From Kibdelosporangium banguiense (lineage in GTDB: Bacteria > Actinomycetota > Actinomycetes > Mycobacteriales > Pseudonocardiaceae): a stretch of 64,000 nt of DNA. Where the stretch lies: the NCBI RefSeq assembly GCF_017876405.1, contig NZ_JAGINW010000001.1, forward strand, positions 124,001 through 188,000. Reading direction: 5' to 3'. Made by a program: the position numbers and the translations under genes. Below are positions 43,017 through 52,735 of the stretch, piece by piece. Position 1 is the first letter of the stretch. Every line of letters begins with the position of its first letter. The notes under the pieces were generated by a model. The model saw only the letters and a program-made list of their open reading frames with translations. It was not told the origin of the DNA and ran no database searches.

Positions 43017-43429
43017 TTGGCGAACACCTGCGACTCGTCCTTGAAAGCCTTGAACTCCAGGGCATTTCCGGCCGGATCCCGGAAGAACATCGTCCACTGC
43101 TCGCCCGGCTCACCTTCGAACCGCAGGTAGGGCTCGATCACGAACTCTGTCCCGGCTGCCCGCAGCCGGTCGGCCAGGACGTGGAACTCCGGAATCGGCA
43201 GGATCAGACCGAAGTGCGGCACGGGCACGTCGTGACCGTCGACCGGGTTGCGACCGGAGTCACCATGCGCGCCGGGAACGACGTGGGTGACGACCTGGTG
43301 GCCGTAGAAGTTCCAGTCGACCCAGGCATCGGCGGAGCGGCCCTCTTCAAGCTTGAGCACGTCTCCGTAGAACGCGCGGGCCTTGGCGAGGTCGTCAACG
43401 GGTATGGCCAGGTGGAATCCGGGTTTCAT
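43013..43429 (-). CDS. VOC-family (glyoxalase-like) protein
   Basis: 138 residues from an ATG with GGTGGAG before it. The two-beta-alpha-beta-beta-beta-module layout of VOC proteins is seen ([22 protein letters not shown] and [16 protein letters not shown]). The metal ligands His8 and the Glu of NALEFK are in place. Members include glyoxalases and dioxygenases or bind ligands. It starts the SDR-Rdx cluster. Confidence 0.88.
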   Translation of the reverse strand: MKPGFHLAIPVDDLAKARAFYGDVLKLEEGRSADAWVDWNFYGHQVVTHVVPGAHGDSGRNPVDGHDVPVPHFGLILPIPEFHVLADRLRAAGTEFVIEPYLRFEGEPGEQWTMFFRDPAGNALEFKAFKDESQVFAK

Positions 43430-43526
43430 GACTCCACCCTGACCGCTCAATGTCCGAATGTCAACATTATTCAGAGTGAGCCGACCCTCGCCGGGGACAC
43501 ATCGGCGAGGGCCCTCGTCGTGGCGC

Positions 43527-43634
43527 TCAGCCCTTGAACAGCTGAGTCACCTTGAGGAACAACTCGTAGACGCCGTAGGCGAACGGGATGCCCACCCAGG
43601 CCCACATGAGAATCAGCAGCGGTTTGCGGTTCAT
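43527..43634 (-). CDS. MFS transporter small subunit
   Basis: 35 residues: [20 protein letters not shown], then [15 protein letters not shown]. One membrane helix is predicted. Very short peptides of this exact style lie downstream of oxalate/formate-type MFS carriers in actinobacteria and proteobacteria and are annotated as MFS transporter small subunits. The ATG overlaps the MFS stop as ATGA (43631-43634), which supports co-translation. Confidence 0.85.
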   Translation of the reverse strand: MNRKPLLILMWAWVGIPFAYGVYELFLKVTQLFKG

Positions 43635-45013
43635 GACGAGGCCACCTTCTGCTCGGTCTGCTCGTGGAACCTCGCGTTGACCGGACGGACCAGCTCATTG
43701 GCGATGAAGCCGATCACCAGCAGCCCGATCACGATGAACAGCGAGGTCGTGTACAGCGCCGGACCGCTCTTGCCCGCGGCCTTCTGCGCGTCGGCGATCC
43801 AGTTGATGATCAGTGGGCCCAGCACACCCGCGACCGACCACGCGGTCAGCAGCCGGCCATGGATCGCGCCGACCTGGTAGGTGCCGAACAGGTCCTTCAG
43901 GTACGCCGGGATCGTGGCGAAACCGGCGCCGTAGAACGACAGGATCAGCATCGCGCAGATCACGAACAGGGTCTTCGACTCGTTGGTGAACAGCGCGATC
44001 GTCAGGTACAGCAGCGCACCGAGTCCCAAGTAGAGCCGGTAGATGTTCTTGCGGCCGATGATGTCCGATGTGGACGACCAGACGAACCGGCCGATCATGT
44101 TGGACAGCGAGAGCAACGCCACGAACCCGGCCGCCGCGGTCGCGGTGACCGGCATCGGCGTCTGCCGGAAGAAGTCGCCGATCATCGGAGCGGCCTTCTC
44201 CAGAATGCCGATACCCGCGGTCACGTTGAAGCACAACACGATCCACAGACACCAGAACTGCGGTGTCCTGATGGCGTTCTTCGCCGAGACGTTCGCCGTG
44301 GTGATCAAGGCGTGCGCCTTGTCGTTCGCCGCGTCATACCCGGCGGGTTTCCAGTCGTCGGCCGGTACACGGATCATCAGCACGCCCAGCGACATGAAGA
44401 CCGCGTACGCCAGACCGTGCACCAGGAATGCCAACGCGATCGCACCGTCGCCGACTGCGGTCACCTGGCCCGTCGCGTTGTAGGTGACGCCGAACGCGTC
44501 GAGCATCGCGGTGGACCATGGCGTCGCGATCAGTGCGCCGCCACCGAAACCCATGATGGCGATGCCGGTGGCCATCCCCGGCCGGTCCGGGAACCACTTG
44601 ATCAGAGTCGACACCGGCGAGATGTAGCCAATCCCGAGTCCGATACCGCCGAGACCGCCGTACCCGAGCACCACGAGCCAGTACTGCTGCATCGAGACGC
44701 CCAGTGCGGCGATCAGGAAGCCACCGCAGAAGCAGCAGAGCGACACGAACATCGCCCACCGCGGGCCGTTGCGCTCGACCCTCGTACCGAACAGCGCCGC
44801 CGACAACCCGAGCATGACAATGCCCAACTGGAAGGGCAAAGCGCTCTGCGTGCCGCTTAATGAGAGATACTTCTCCAGCGGCGGCTTGAACACGCTCCAG
44901 GCATAGGCCTGCCCGATCGCCAGGTGCACCGACAAGGCGGCAGGCGGGATCAGCCAGCGGCTCCAGCCTGCCGGCGCGACGATACGGGAGCGGTCCAGGA
45001 AACCGAGGGCCAT
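43631..45013 (-). CDS. OFA-family MFS transporter (oxalate/formate antiporter-like)
   Basis: 460 residues with 12 hydrophobic helices. WLIPPAALSVHLAIGQAYAW, GIGLGIGYISPVSTLIKWF and PDRPGMATG are hallmarks of the oxalate:formate antiporter family. The divergent gene encodes FdhD, which serves formate dehydrogenase, so a role in formate or oxalate exchange is plausible. It starts at an ATG at 45013 with a strong ribosome-binding site. A small membrane peptide gene follows with ATGA overlap. Confidence 0.92.
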   Translation of the reverse strand: MALGFLDRSRIVAPAGWSRWLIPPAALSVHLAIGQAYAWSVFKPPLEKYLSLSGTQSALPFQLGIVMLGLSAALFGTRVERNGPRWAMFVSLCCFCGGFLIAALGVSMQQYWLVVLGYGGLGGIGLGIGYISPVSTLIKWFPDRPGMATGIAIMGFGGGALIATPWSTAMLDAFGVTYNATGQVTAVGDGAIALAFLVHGLAYAVFMSLGVLMIRVPADDWKPAGYDAANDKAHALITTANVSAKNAIRTPQFWCLWIVLCFNVTAGIGILEKAAPMIGDFFRQTPMPVTATAAAGFVALLSLSNMIGRFVWSSTSDIIGRKNIYRLYLGLGALLYLTIALFTNESKTLFVICAMLILSFYGAGFATIPAYLKDLFGTYQVGAIHGRLLTAWSVAGVLGPLIINWIADAQKAAGKSGPALYTTSLFIVIGLLVIGFIANELVRPVNARFHEQTEQKVASS

Positions 45014-45091
45014 CGTTGTTGACCTCCGTACGCTGGGTTGTTGAGTAGGCAAACTAATGGTCTGAACCTACGGCAGCAAGAAGGAGTCGCC

Positions 45092-45925
45092 ATGGGACGG
45101 GTAACGGTGCGCCGACCGGTAGTCAAGTTTTCGCCAAGCGGGCAACGACGCCGGCCGGACGCGCTCGCGGCGGAGGAGCCGCTGGAGATTCGCGTCAACG
45201 GCAAGGCGCTGGCCGTGACCATGCGGACGCCCGGCCACGATGTCGAACTGGCACATGGGTTTCTGCTCACCGAAGGCGTCATCGGTGACAAAGAGGACAT
45301 TTCCACGGCGCGTTACTGCGACAGCGTCGACGACACCGGCCGCAACACCTACAACGTCCTCGATCTCGCGCTCGCCGAGGGCGTGCCACCGCCCGACACC
45401 GGGGTGGAGAGAAACTTTTACACCACATCGTCGTGTGGCGTGTGCGGAAAGGCCGCTCTGGATGCCGTACGGCTGCGAACCCGCTACTCCCCTGCCGCCG
45501 ACCCAGTCCGCGTCTCTCCGACCGTCCTGACGACCCTGCCGGATGCGCTACGGGAGGCGCAGCGCGTATTCGAGTCGACCGGCGGCCTGCACGCGGCCGG
45601 ACTGTTCCAAGCGGACGGCACGATGCTCGTCGTCCGGGAGGACATCGGCCGGCACAACGCGGTCGACAAGGTCATGGGCTGGGCCTTGCTCGAAGGCCGT
45701 GTCCCGCTGACCGGGACAGTGTTGTTGGTCTCAGGACGAGCCTCCTTCGAGCTGGTCCAGAAGGCGGCCATGGCCGGTGTGCCGATGCTCGCTGCGGTCT
45801 CCGCGCCGTCGTCTCTGGCCGTGGAGCTGGCGGATGAGAGCGGGATGACCCTCATCGGGTTCCTGCGCGGCGAGGAGATGAACGTCTACACCGGAATCGA
45901 GCGACTGGTCGAGTACGCCACGTAA
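45092..45925 (+). CDS. fdhD: FdhD, formate dehydrogenase sulfur-transfer protein
   Basis: 277 residues from an ATG that follows AGAAGGAGT. The redox-active SCGVCGK motif, [12 protein letters not shown] and [11 protein letters not shown] are typical of FdhD. It passes sulfur from a cysteine desulfurase to the molybdenum cofactor and so activates formate dehydrogenase. It lies divergent from the OFA carrier with 78 bases between. No formate-dehydrogenase gene is in the window. Confidence 0.95.
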   Translation: MGRVTVRRPVVKFSPSGQRRRPDALAAEEPLEIRVNGKALAVTMRTPGHDVELAHGFLLTEGVIGDKEDISTARYCDSVDDTGRNTYNVLDLALAEGVPPPDTGVERNFYTTSSCGVCGKAALDAVRLRTRYSPAADPVRVSPTVLTTLPDALREAQRVFESTGGLHAAGLFQADGTMLVVREDIGRHNAVDKVMGWALLEGRVPLTGTVLLVSGRASFELVQKAAMAGVPMLAAVSAPSSLAVELADESGMTLIGFLRGEEMNVYTGIERLVEYAT

Positions 45926-46046
45926 CTACCTACCGCGAAACATCCGGCGTCTTTCACCCGATGGGTGCTACAGCAAGCAACGCATGATCGCTCAGATGCG
46001 TCTGAATGGTAAAGAGCATGTGTCGCCGTCGGGGAAGGATCATGGG

Positions 46047-46967
46047 GTGGCAACAGAGCGCGAGGAGACAGAGCCGCGGCGGATGAGCCGTCGCTCGGTT
46101 CTCGTGGCCGGCACCGCCGGCCTGGCCACAGCCGGCCTCGTGCTCACCAGCGCGACCGGTGTCCTCCCGATGGCCGACATGGTCGGCAACGTCCTGGGCA
46201 CGTCCCCACCGCCGCCCCCCGGTCCTGACGGGACGATCATCAGATACGAGCGCGTCTACTCCGAGCGCCGCAAACGCCAGGTCGACATGGTCACGATCCT
46301 GCCGAGCAGCGCCCGCATCAGGCAGTTGCCCGTCTGCCTGTTGTTGCACGGCCTGCATGGCAACGCCAGGCGAAGCGCGCCGACCGGCCTGGCCCGCACG
46401 CTTGTCGAGAGCGTCAGCGCCAAGCAGCTCCCGCCGTTCGCGTTCGTCGCACTGGACGGCGGGGACAACTACTGGCACGAGAACCAGCGCGGCGACAACT
46501 CCATGGCGATGCTGCTCGACGAGGTCCCGCGGTGGATGAAGGAGCGCGGACTGGGCGACGCCAACGGCGTCCCGTTCGCCTGCGCCGGCATCTCGATGGG
46601 CGGATTCGGGGCCCTGCTGTACGGGCGGCGCCGCAATGAACGCGGCCACCCAGCCCAGGCGATCGCGGCCATCTCCCCCGGACTGCTCACGTCCTGGCGT
46701 GAGATGAGCACCCGAAAGGCCTTCAAGGACACCGCCGAATGGGCGTCGTTGGACCCGCTGCGCAACGTGGACAAACTCGGCCAGGTCCCGGTCGGGATCT
46801 GGTGCGGCACCGAGGACCACTTCATCGAAGGCGCCCGGAAATTCATCAAACTCGCCAAACCGGAAGTCGCGTACACCGGTCCGGGCACTCACGGCGACTC
46901 GTTCTACCGCCGGATCGCGCCGGATGTATTGGCGTTTCTCGGTAAGCACGCGCCGCATAACACCTGA
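46047..46967 (+). CDS. Exported esterase-like alpha/beta hydrolase
   Basis: 306 residues from a GTG at 46047. A twin-arginine-like segment (MSRRSVLVAGTAGLATAG) begins near residue 14. The catalytic domain has HGLHGNARR, nucleophile GISMGGFG, acid GTEDHFIEG and His in GTHGDSFYRR. This matches the esterase D/mycolyltransferase-like group. It probably hydrolyses esters outside the cell. It ends beside a bidirectional terminator. Confidence 0.85.
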   Translation: MATEREETEPRRMSRRSVLVAGTAGLATAGLVLTSATGVLPMADMVGNVLGTSPPPPPGPDGTIIRYERVYSERRKRQVDMVTILPSSARIRQLPVCLLLHGLHGNARRSAPTGLARTLVESVSAKQLPPFAFVALDGGDNYWHENQRGDNSMAMLLDEVPRWMKERGLGDANGVPFACAGISMGGFGALLYGRRRNERGHPAQAIAAISPGLLTSWREMSTRKAFKDTAEWASLDPLRNVDKLGQVPVGIWCGTEDHFIEGARKFIKLAKPEVAYTGPGTHGDSFYRRIAPDVLAFLGKHAPHNT

Positions 46968-47001
46968 CGCCCTCCGCTCCATATCAGGAGCGAAGGGCGT
47001 C
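46966..47001. terminator. Bidirectional terminator between esterase and clpX
   Basis: GACGCCCTCCGCTCC (46966-46980) and GGAGCGAAGGGCGTC (46987-47001) pair over 15 bases with one mismatch around ATATCA. It separates convergent genes and would serve both. Confidence 0.75.
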
Positions 47002-47045
47002 CAAGTGTGTGTCCGACCGCGGTTGGCCGCGGTTCGGCTACTGCG

Positions 47046-48335
47046 TCAGGCCGACTTCTCGCGGCGCTCGCGGCGGGTCGGCTGCCGGGCGACGATCGTC
47101 GGGTTCACGTTCTCCCGCACGGTCTGCTCGGTGATCACGACCTTGGCGACGTCGGTGCGGCTGGGGATGTCGTACATCACCGGCTGCAGGACCTCTTCCA
47201 TGATCGCGCGCAGCCCACGGGCACCGGTGCCACGGAGAATCGCCTGGTCGGCGACGGCTTCCAGGGCGGTGTCGGTGAACTCCAGCTCCACGCCGTCCAT
47301 CTCGAACAGCTTCTGGTACTGCTTGACCAGCGCGTTGCGCGGCGTGGTCAGGATCGTCACCAGGGACTTCTTGTCCAGGTTACGCACGCTCGCCACGATC
47401 GGCAGCCGGCCGATGAACTCCGGGATCAGACCGAACTTGATCAGGTCCTCCGGCATGGTGTCACCGAAGATGTCGCTCTTGTCGATCTCGGCGGCGGTGC
47501 GGATCTCGGCACCGAAGCCGAGGCCACGGCGGCCGACCCGGTCCTGCACGATCTTCTCCAGCCCGGCGAACGCGCCGGCCACGATGAACAGCACATTCGT
47601 CGTGTCGATCTGGATGAACTCCTGGTGCGGGTGCTTGCGGCCACCCTGCGGCGGCACCGAAGCGGTAGTGCCCTCCAGGATCTTCAGCAGCGCCTGCTGC
47701 ACACCTTCACCGGAAACGTCACGGGTGATCGAGGGGTTCTCGCTCTTGCGAGCGATCTTGTCCACCTCGTCGATGTAGATGATGCCGGTCTCGGCGCGCT
47801 TGACGTCGTAGTCGGCAGCCTGGATCAGCTTGAGCAGGATGTTCTCGACGTCCTCGCCGACATATCCCGCCTCGGTCAACGCCGTGGCGTCCGCGATGGC
47901 GAACGGGACGTTGAGCAGCTTGGCCAGGGTCTGCGCCAGGTATGTCTTGCCGCAACCGGTCGGGCCGAGCATCAGGATGTTGGACTTGGCCAGCTCGACG
48001 GTCTCCTCACGGGAGTCCCGTCCCTCGCGGACCCGGTCACCTGACTGAATGCGCTTGTAGTGGTTGTACACCGCTACGGCGAGGCTGCGTTTCGCGTCGT
48101 CCTGCCCGATCACGTACTGGTCGAGGAAGTCGTGGATCTCGGCGGGCTTCGGCAGCTCGTCGAGCTTGACGTCGCCGGCCTCGGCCAGCTCCTCTTCGAT
48201 GATCTCGTTGCACAGGTCGATGCACTCGTCGCAGATGTACACGCCGGGACCGGCGATTAGCTTCTTCACCTGCTTCTGGCTCTTCCCGCAGAAGGAGCAC
48301 TTGAGCAGGTCTCCGCCGTCACCGATACGTGCCAT
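47046..48335 (-). CDS. clpX: ClpX ATPase, ClpP protease unfoldase
   Basis: 429 residues. The N-terminal zinc-binding domain (CSFCGK ... CDECIDLC), Walker A GPTGCGKT, Walker B and the ClpP-contact IGF-type loop region identify ClpX. It unfolds substrates and feeds them to ClpP1P2. It is separated from clpP2 by 298 bases, enough for its own promoter. Confidence 0.98.
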   Translation of the reverse strand: MARIGDGGDLLKCSFCGKSQKQVKKLIAGPGVYICDECIDLCNEIIEEELAEAGDVKLDELPKPAEIHDFLDQYVIGQDDAKRSLAVAVYNHYKRIQSGDRVREGRDSREETVELAKSNILMLGPTGCGKTYLAQTLAKLLNVPFAIADATALTEAGYVGEDVENILLKLIQAADYDVKRAETGIIYIDEVDKIARKSENPSITRDVSGEGVQQALLKILEGTTASVPPQGGRKHPHQEFIQIDTTNVLFIVAGAFAGLEKIVQDRVGRRGLGFGAEIRTAAEIDKSDIFGDTMPEDLIKFGLIPEFIGRLPIVASVRNLDKKSLVTILTTPRNALVKQYQKLFEMDGVELEFTDTALEAVADQAILRGTGARGLRAIMEEVLQPVMYDIPSRTDVAKVVITEQTVRENVNPTIVARQPTRRERREKSA

Positions 48336-48633
48336 GACCGCTGACCTCTGTCCCCTCCGGCGTACTGGGGGTACGCCTGGCTGTGTCTCGAGCGTTTCGC
48401 CCGTTCGGGTGTTTCGACTTCAACACCAGTCGGGGTGTCCGGGCGGCGGGCCGGGCCCGCACACCCCTCGACTGTACGTGCCAAGTACCGCAAAGCGGGA
48501 GAACCTGACCCGTCCGTTGCCGAATACCGCTGACAACCCTCGTCAACCGACCGTAGGCCATAAGGCCCGCGCGTGTCGGACAAGTCGCGATATCCGGCAT
48601 GGACGAATCAGGATCCCCTTCATTCACCGAGTA
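48336..48633 (-). promoter_or_regulatory. clpX upstream region
   Basis: The 298 bases between clpP2 and clpX contain no gene that I can support. A short palindrome, GGCGTAC-TGGGG-GTACGCC, lies near 48359-48377, about 25 bases before the clpX start. No consensus promoter or heat-shock element could be named with confidence. Confidence 0.35.
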
Positions 48634-49263
48634 TCAACTGACCGCAGAAAGTTTGCGGTACGGCAGAACTTCGTCGATGATCCCGTACGCCTTGGCGTCC
48701 TCGGCGGTCAGGATCTTGTCGCGCTCGATGTCGGCCTTGATGTCATCGGGCTGCTTGCGGGTGTGGTGCGCCAGCGTGATCTCCATCTGGCGGCGCAGCC
48801 GCTGGATCTCGTTGGCCTGGATCTCCAGGTCGGAGACCTGGCCGTAGACGCCTTCCAGCGACGGCTGGTGGATCAGGATCCGTGCGTTGGGCAGGGCCAT
48901 CCGCTTGCCGGGCGTACCGGCGGCGAGCAGCACGGCCGCGGCCGAGGCGGCCTGACCGAGGCAGGTGGTGCGCACGTCCGGGCGCACGTACTGCATCGTG
49001 TCGTAGATGGCCATCAGCGAGGTGAACGACCCACCCGGCGAGTTGATGTACATCTCGATGTCCCGGTCCGGGTCCACCGACTCCAGGTACAGCAGCTGGG
49101 CCATCACGTCGTTGGCCGAGGCGTCGTCGATCTGCACGCCGAGGAAGATGATCCGCTCTTCGAAGAGCTTGTTGTACGGGTTGGACTCCTTGACCCCGTA
49201 GCTGGTGCGCTCCACGAAGGAGGGCAACACATACCGGGACTGTGGGAGCTGGAAGTCACTCAC
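48634..49263 (-). CDS. clpP2: ATP-dependent Clp protease subunit ClpP2
   Basis: 209 residues from a GTG at 49263 with CAGGAG before it. The catalytic serine ([10 protein letters not shown], Ser107) and histidine (RILIHQP, His132) are intact. It assembles with ClpP1 into the mixed ring of actinobacteria, which is powered by ClpX or ClpC. It follows clpP1 with a ~31-base gap. Confidence 0.97.
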   Translation of the reverse strand: MSDFQLPQSRYVLPSFVERTSYGVKESNPYNKLFEERIIFLGVQIDDASANDVMAQLLYLESVDPDRDIEMYINSPGGSFTSLMAIYDTMQYVRPDVRTTCLGQAASAAAVLLAAGTPGKRMALPNARILIHQPSLEGVYGQVSDLEIQANEIQRLRRQMEITLAHHTRKQPDDIKADIERDKILTAEDAKAYGIIDEVLPYRKLSAVS

Positions 49264-49294
49264 TGCTACTCCTGGTTTTCTCTCAAGTCGCCGG

Positions 49295-49897
49295 TCAGTT
49301 GCGCGCGGACGAACCGCGGGTGGCAACCTGGTCGACGAAGCCGTAGTCGCGGGCTTCCTCGGCCGTGAACCAGCGGTCCCGGTCGGCGTCCGCAGTGATC
49401 TTCTCGACGGACTGGCCGGTCTGGTCGGCGGTGATCTGCGCCATCTCGCGCTTCCACTTGCCGAAGACCTCAGCCCGGATGGCGATGTCGGAGGCCGTAC
49501 CACCGACACCGGCCGACGGCTGGTGCATCATGATGCGCGCGTGGGGCAGCGCGTAGCGCTTGCCAGGCGTGCCGGAGGACAGCAGGAACTGGCCCATGGA
49601 GGCGGCCAGGCCCATCGCCCAGGTCTGCACGTCCGGCTCGATGAGCTGCATCGTGTCGTAGATCGCCATGCCGGCGGTCACCGAGCCACCGGGCGAGTTG
49701 ATGTAGAAGACGATGTCCCGCTTCGGGTCCTCGGCCTCGAGCAGCAGCAGCTGCGCCGTGATCCGGTTGGCGATCTCGTCGTCCACCTCGGAGCCGAGGA
49801 AGACGATCCGCTCGCGGAGCAGCCGCTCGTACACCGAGTCGTTCAAGGTCAGCCCAGCGGTCCCCGACCGCATCTGGGGCAAGGGGTGCTGCGTCAC
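49295..49897 (-). CDS. clpP1: ATP-dependent Clp protease subunit ClpP1
   Basis: 200 residues from a GTG at 49897. Catalytic serine Ser100 ([11 protein letters not shown]) and His125 (RIMMHQPS) are present. A few longer in-frame starts exist (49933) but the GTG follows a suitable AAGGCAGG. It is the first gene of clpP1P2, with tig upstream. Confidence 0.96.
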   Translation of the reverse strand: MTQHPLPQMRSGTAGLTLNDSVYERLLRERIVFLGSEVDDEIANRITAQLLLLEAEDPKRDIVFYINSPGGSVTAGMAIYDTMQLIEPDVQTWAMGLAASMGQFLLSSGTPGKRYALPHARIMMHQPSAGVGGTASDIAIRAEVFGKWKREMAQITADQTGQSVEKITADADRDRWFTAEEARDYGFVDQVATRGSSARN

Positions 49898-49950
49898 GTC
49901 TGCCTGCCTTCTTGAAAAGAAACTCTCTCGCAAACGACATTAACGAAGGC

Positions 49951-49978
49951 GGGCGGCGCCGACTGCCCGACACCGCCC
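49951..49978 (-). terminator. Hairpin after tig
   Basis: GGGCGGCGCCG (49951-49961) pairs with CGACACCGCCC (49968-49978), with two wobble pairs. It lies between tig (ends 49998) and clpP1; no T-run follows, so its strength is uncertain. Confidence 0.4.
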
Positions 49979-49983
49979 ACGTT

Positions 49984-49994
49984 CGCTCAGAGCG
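49984..49994. promoter_or_regulatory. CGCT-N3-AGCG inverted repeat upstream of clpP1P2
   Basis: CGCTCAGAGCG is a perfect inverted repeat (CGC-N5-GCG). ClgR, the activator of clp genes in actinobacteria, binds sites of this general shape. The repeat lies inside the last codons/stop of tig, about 90 bases before clpP1. The match is short, so this is a weak call. Confidence 0.3.
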
Positions 49995-49997
49995 TCA

Positions 49998-51377
49998 CTA
50001 CTTGACCTCGGCCGTCTCGCCCTCCACGACCTCCGGTGCGTCTTGCTCAGCCGGGGCGACCGGCCCGAACAGCGCGTCGAAGTCGATGGCGTTGCCGCTG
50101 GCGTCGGTGACAGTGGCCTGGCGCACAATCGAGGCCAGCGCCTTGCCGCGGCGCACGTCGGCGAAGATCGCACCGAGCTGGCCGGACTCCTGGGCCCGCT
50201 TGACGTACTCGTCAGGGCTGACGCCGAACCGCTGCGCCTGGTAGATGATCCGCTCGGTCAGCTCCTGGTCGGAGACCGTGACCGACTCGGCGTCGGCGAT
50301 CGAGTCGAGCACAAGCTGAGTCTTGACGGCCTTCTCGGACTCGGTCCGCACGTCGGCGTCGAACTGCTCGCGGGTCTGGCCCTGCGACTCGAGAAACTCG
50401 TTGAACTTGGCGTCGTCGTGGTCGAACGCGTGCACCGCGTCGTGGGCACGCATCTCGATCTCGGCGTCGACAACGGTCGACGGCAGCGGGACCTCGGTGG
50501 TCTCCAGGAGGGCCTCGAGGATCTTGTCCCGGGCCTGGACGCCCTGCTGCATCTTCTTGGCCATGCCGACCCGCTCACGCAGGCTGTCGCGCAGCTCGTC
50601 GATGGTGTCGAACTCGCTGGCCATCTGGGCGAAGTCGTCGTCGGGCTCGGGCAGTTCCCGGACCTTGACCGACTGGACAGTGACGGTGATGTCGGCGTCC
50701 CGGCCGGCGAAATCGCCGGCGACCAGCTTGGACACGAACGTCTTCGACTCGCCGGCTTCGGACCCGATGATGGCCTCGTCGATGCCCTCGATCAGCTCAC
50801 CGGAGCCGACCTGGTAGGACAGCCCGGTGGTGGCGGCCTCAGCCACCTCCTCGCCGTCGACGGTGGCCGACAGGTCGATGGAGACGAAGTCGCCGTCCTC
50901 AGCGGGACGGCCGGCCCCCACGAGGGTGCCGAACCGGGCGCGCAGCTCGTCAAGCTGGCGGTCGACCTCCTCATCGGCGATCTCGACGTCGTCGACCGAC
51001 ACCGACAGTTCGCCGAAGGCGGGGACAGTGATCTCGGGGCGGACATCGACCTCGACGGTGAAAGCGAGGTGGTCACCGTCCTCGATCTTGGTGACCTCGA
51101 TGTCGGGGCGGCCCAGCGTGCGGACCTCACCGGCGTTGACGGCCTCCATGTACTTGGCCGGGATGGCTTCGTTGACGACCTCGTCCAGCACTACACCGCG
51201 ACCGAGCCGGTTCTCCAGAACCCGGGCGGGCGCCTTGCCCGGACGGAAACCAGGAATGCGCACCTGCGAGGCCAGCTTGCGGTAAGCGCGGTCGAAGTTC
51301 GGCTTGAGCTCGTCGAACGGCACCTCGACGTTGATCCGGACCCGCGTGGGGCTCAGGTGCTCGACGGTGCTCTTCAA
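49998..51377 (-). CDS. tig: Trigger factor
   Basis: 459 residues from a TTG at 51377, which follows GAGGAG at good spacing and gives the usual N-terminus KSTVEHLSPTRVRINVEVPF. The ribosome-docking segment IPGFRPGKAP, the central FKBP-type PPIase domain and the helical C-terminal chaperone arms are present. It binds nascent chains at the ribosome. It ends with an acidic tail. It lies upstream of clpP1P2, as in most bacteria. Confidence 0.97.
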   Translation of the reverse strand: MKSTVEHLSPTRVRINVEVPFDELKPNFDRAYRKLASQVRIPGFRPGKAPARVLENRLGRGVVLDEVVNEAIPAKYMEAVNAGEVRTLGRPDIEVTKIEDGDHLAFTVEVDVRPEITVPAFGELSVSVDDVEIADEEVDRQLDELRARFGTLVGAGRPAEDGDFVSIDLSATVDGEEVAEAATTGLSYQVGSGELIEGIDEAIIGSEAGESKTFVSKLVAGDFAGRDADITVTVQSVKVRELPEPDDDFAQMASEFDTIDELRDSLRERVGMAKKMQQGVQARDKILEALLETTEVPLPSTVVDAEIEMRAHDAVHAFDHDDAKFNEFLESQGQTREQFDADVRTESEKAVKTQLVLDSIADAESVTVSDQELTERIIYQAQRFGVSPDEYVKRAQESGQLGAIFADVRRGKALASIVRQATVTDASGNAIDFDALFGPVAPAEQDAPEVVEGETAEVK

Positions 51378-51689
51378 CGTAGGACTCCTCGTGCGAAATG
51401 GCATGTGGGAACACCCGGCCAACAAGAGACCAGGGTTACCAGGGAAGTCTAGGCGAGGCAGCCCCACAGACCACGGGCCGGGGTCAGTACCCCCAAGATG
51501 AAGCCACCCCCAACCAGACCACCTACCAGTGACCGACACCACACATTGCTCTTTGAAGCTGGTCAAGCGAGCCGCGCCCAGCGCTGGATGGCGGGAAGCT
51601 CGCACCGTGGGGGTCTGGGGGCTCGGCCCCCAAAGTGATTCGAGACGCCCCGCCTGCGCTCTCCGCAGGCAGGGCATGCCCAAGTCGAG
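51378..51689. other. Region between tig and tRNA-Pro
   Basis: These 312 bases contain no convincing gene. They hold the tig leader and two GC-rich hairpins near the tRNA-Pro end (51616-51632 and 51652-51670). Confidence 0.5.
51652..51670 (-). terminator. Hairpin downstream of tRNA-Pro
   Basis: GCCTGCG/CGCAGGC, a perfect 7-base stem with 5-base loop, lies 19 bases beyond the 3' end of tRNA-Pro. A second stem, TGGGGG/CCCCCA, follows at 51616-51632. No T-run is evident. Confidence 0.4.
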
Positions 51690-51763
51690 TCGGGATGACA
51701 GGATTTGAACCTGCGACCCTCCGCTCCCAAAGCGGATGCGCTACCAAGCTGCGCTACATCCCG
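51690..51763 (-). tRNA. tRNA-Pro (UGG)
   Basis: A 74-base cloverleaf reads on the minus strand. The acceptor stem CGGGATG pairs with CATCCCG. The anticodon stem TCCGC/GCGGA holds the loop TTTGGGA with anticodon TGG. A GGTTCAAATCC T-loop is present. CCA is not encoded. It reads CCN proline codons ending in A or G. Confidence 0.97.
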
Positions 51764-51824
51764 GTGGACATGAGCTTATCGGTACCCGCTACTCTTATTC
51801 CGCACCGCCCCCTCGGGGCAGTAC

Positions 51825-51895
51825 GCGGGTGTAGCTCAATGGCAGAGCCCCAGCCTTCCAAGCTGGTCATGCGGGTTCGATTCCCGTCACCCGCT
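51825..51895 (+). tRNA. tRNA-Gly (UCC)
   Basis: A 71-base cloverleaf: acceptor GCGGGTG/CACCCGC; anticodon stem CCAGC/GCTGG with loop CTTCCAA and anticodon TCC; T-loop GGTTCGATTCC. CCA is not encoded. It lies divergent from tRNA-Pro, with ~60 bases between, and is followed by a strong terminator. Confidence 0.97.
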
Positions 51896-51904
51896 CTCCC
51901 AGCG

Positions 51905-51946
51905 AAACCCCAGGTCACAGTACTTCTACTGCAGGCCTGGGGTTTT
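51905..51946 (+). terminator. Terminator after tRNA-Gly
   Basis: AAACCCCAGG (51905-51914) pairs with CCTGGGGTTT (51936-51945), followed by T. An inner CAGTA/TACTG stem also forms. It also lies at the end of the convergent gene that stops at 51958. Confidence 0.75.
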
Positions 51947-51957
51947 GTCGTTCCTGG

Positions 51958-52617
51958 CTAGGCGCCGTCGTCGATGCGTTCCCAGTCGCTGTCGGCGGAC
52001 ACGCGATCCCAGACTTCTCCCGGAGCTGCTGTGAGAGTCGGTGCGACATCTGGGTAGAGGGCGATGAAGTGGTCCATGTCCAGTGCGGTGGTCTCGAACT
52101 CTTCTGTCTCGGGTGTGTCGAAGCTGACGAACAGCCAGGTTCCGCCCTCGTCGCGGCCGGCTTGGCGCACAGCGGAGCGGGGCGCCGACGGGTCGGTGGA
52201 GATCTCGGCCAGTTCGATGCTGACTTCCACTTCGTCGAGTGGAGAGCCGGGGTGTTTCCAGGCCGCGAGGCGAGCCGCTTCGATGTCCTGGTTCTCTTCC
52301 TCGTCGTCCGACTCCGACGGCGAGCTGAGCAGCCAGGTTCGCTGTTCACGGTCCCAGTCCGCGGCCATTCCCGCCGGCAGGCCGGCGAGTGCCTGGATCT
52401 CCGGGACCATGCCGAGCGCGTCCCGCAGGCAGACCGAGGCGAACATGGCGTTACCGGCAGCCATGTCGTCGGAGAACTCACAGCCGTCGCTGATCAGCCA
52501 GCAGTCTTCGTCGTCCAGCATCGCGAAGGCCAGCCTGGTGCTGTCCTCGAACAACGATCGGGCGAAGATGACCGGCGAATCCGGATCCTGCCGCAGCGGC
52601 CAGTGCTCGGTTGGCAT
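51958..52617 (-). CDS. Hypothetical acidic protein
   Basis: 219 residues from an ATG at 52617, preceded by GGGGAGCGGGA. Acidic overall (about one in five residues is Asp or Glu), with a Trp-rich central part (WDREQRTWLLSS) and several beta-strand-like segments. No motif identifies a family. It runs toward the tRNA-Gly terminator and lies downstream of the VOC gene on the same strand with about 120 bases between. A role cannot be given. Confidence 0.6.
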   Translation of the reverse strand: MPTEHWPLRQDPDSPVIFARSLFEDSTRLAFAMLDDEDCWLISDGCEFSDDMAAGNAMFASVCLRDALGMVPEIQALAGLPAGMAADWDREQRTWLLSSPSESDDEEENQDIEAARLAAWKHPGSPLDEVEVSIELAEISTDPSAPRSAVRQAGRDEGGTWLFVSFDTPETEEFETTALDMDHFIALYPDVAPTLTAAPGEVWDRVSADSDWERIDDGA

Positions 52618-52735
52618 TCCCGCTCCCCAAGGTGTTCCCGGAACAAGGCCGCCATCCCACCACGCCTGGGCGACCGTGGGCCGTTCAGGTCGACAGAGTT
52701 CCTGCGGGGGCGTACGGATGACGCGCGCCAAAAGG

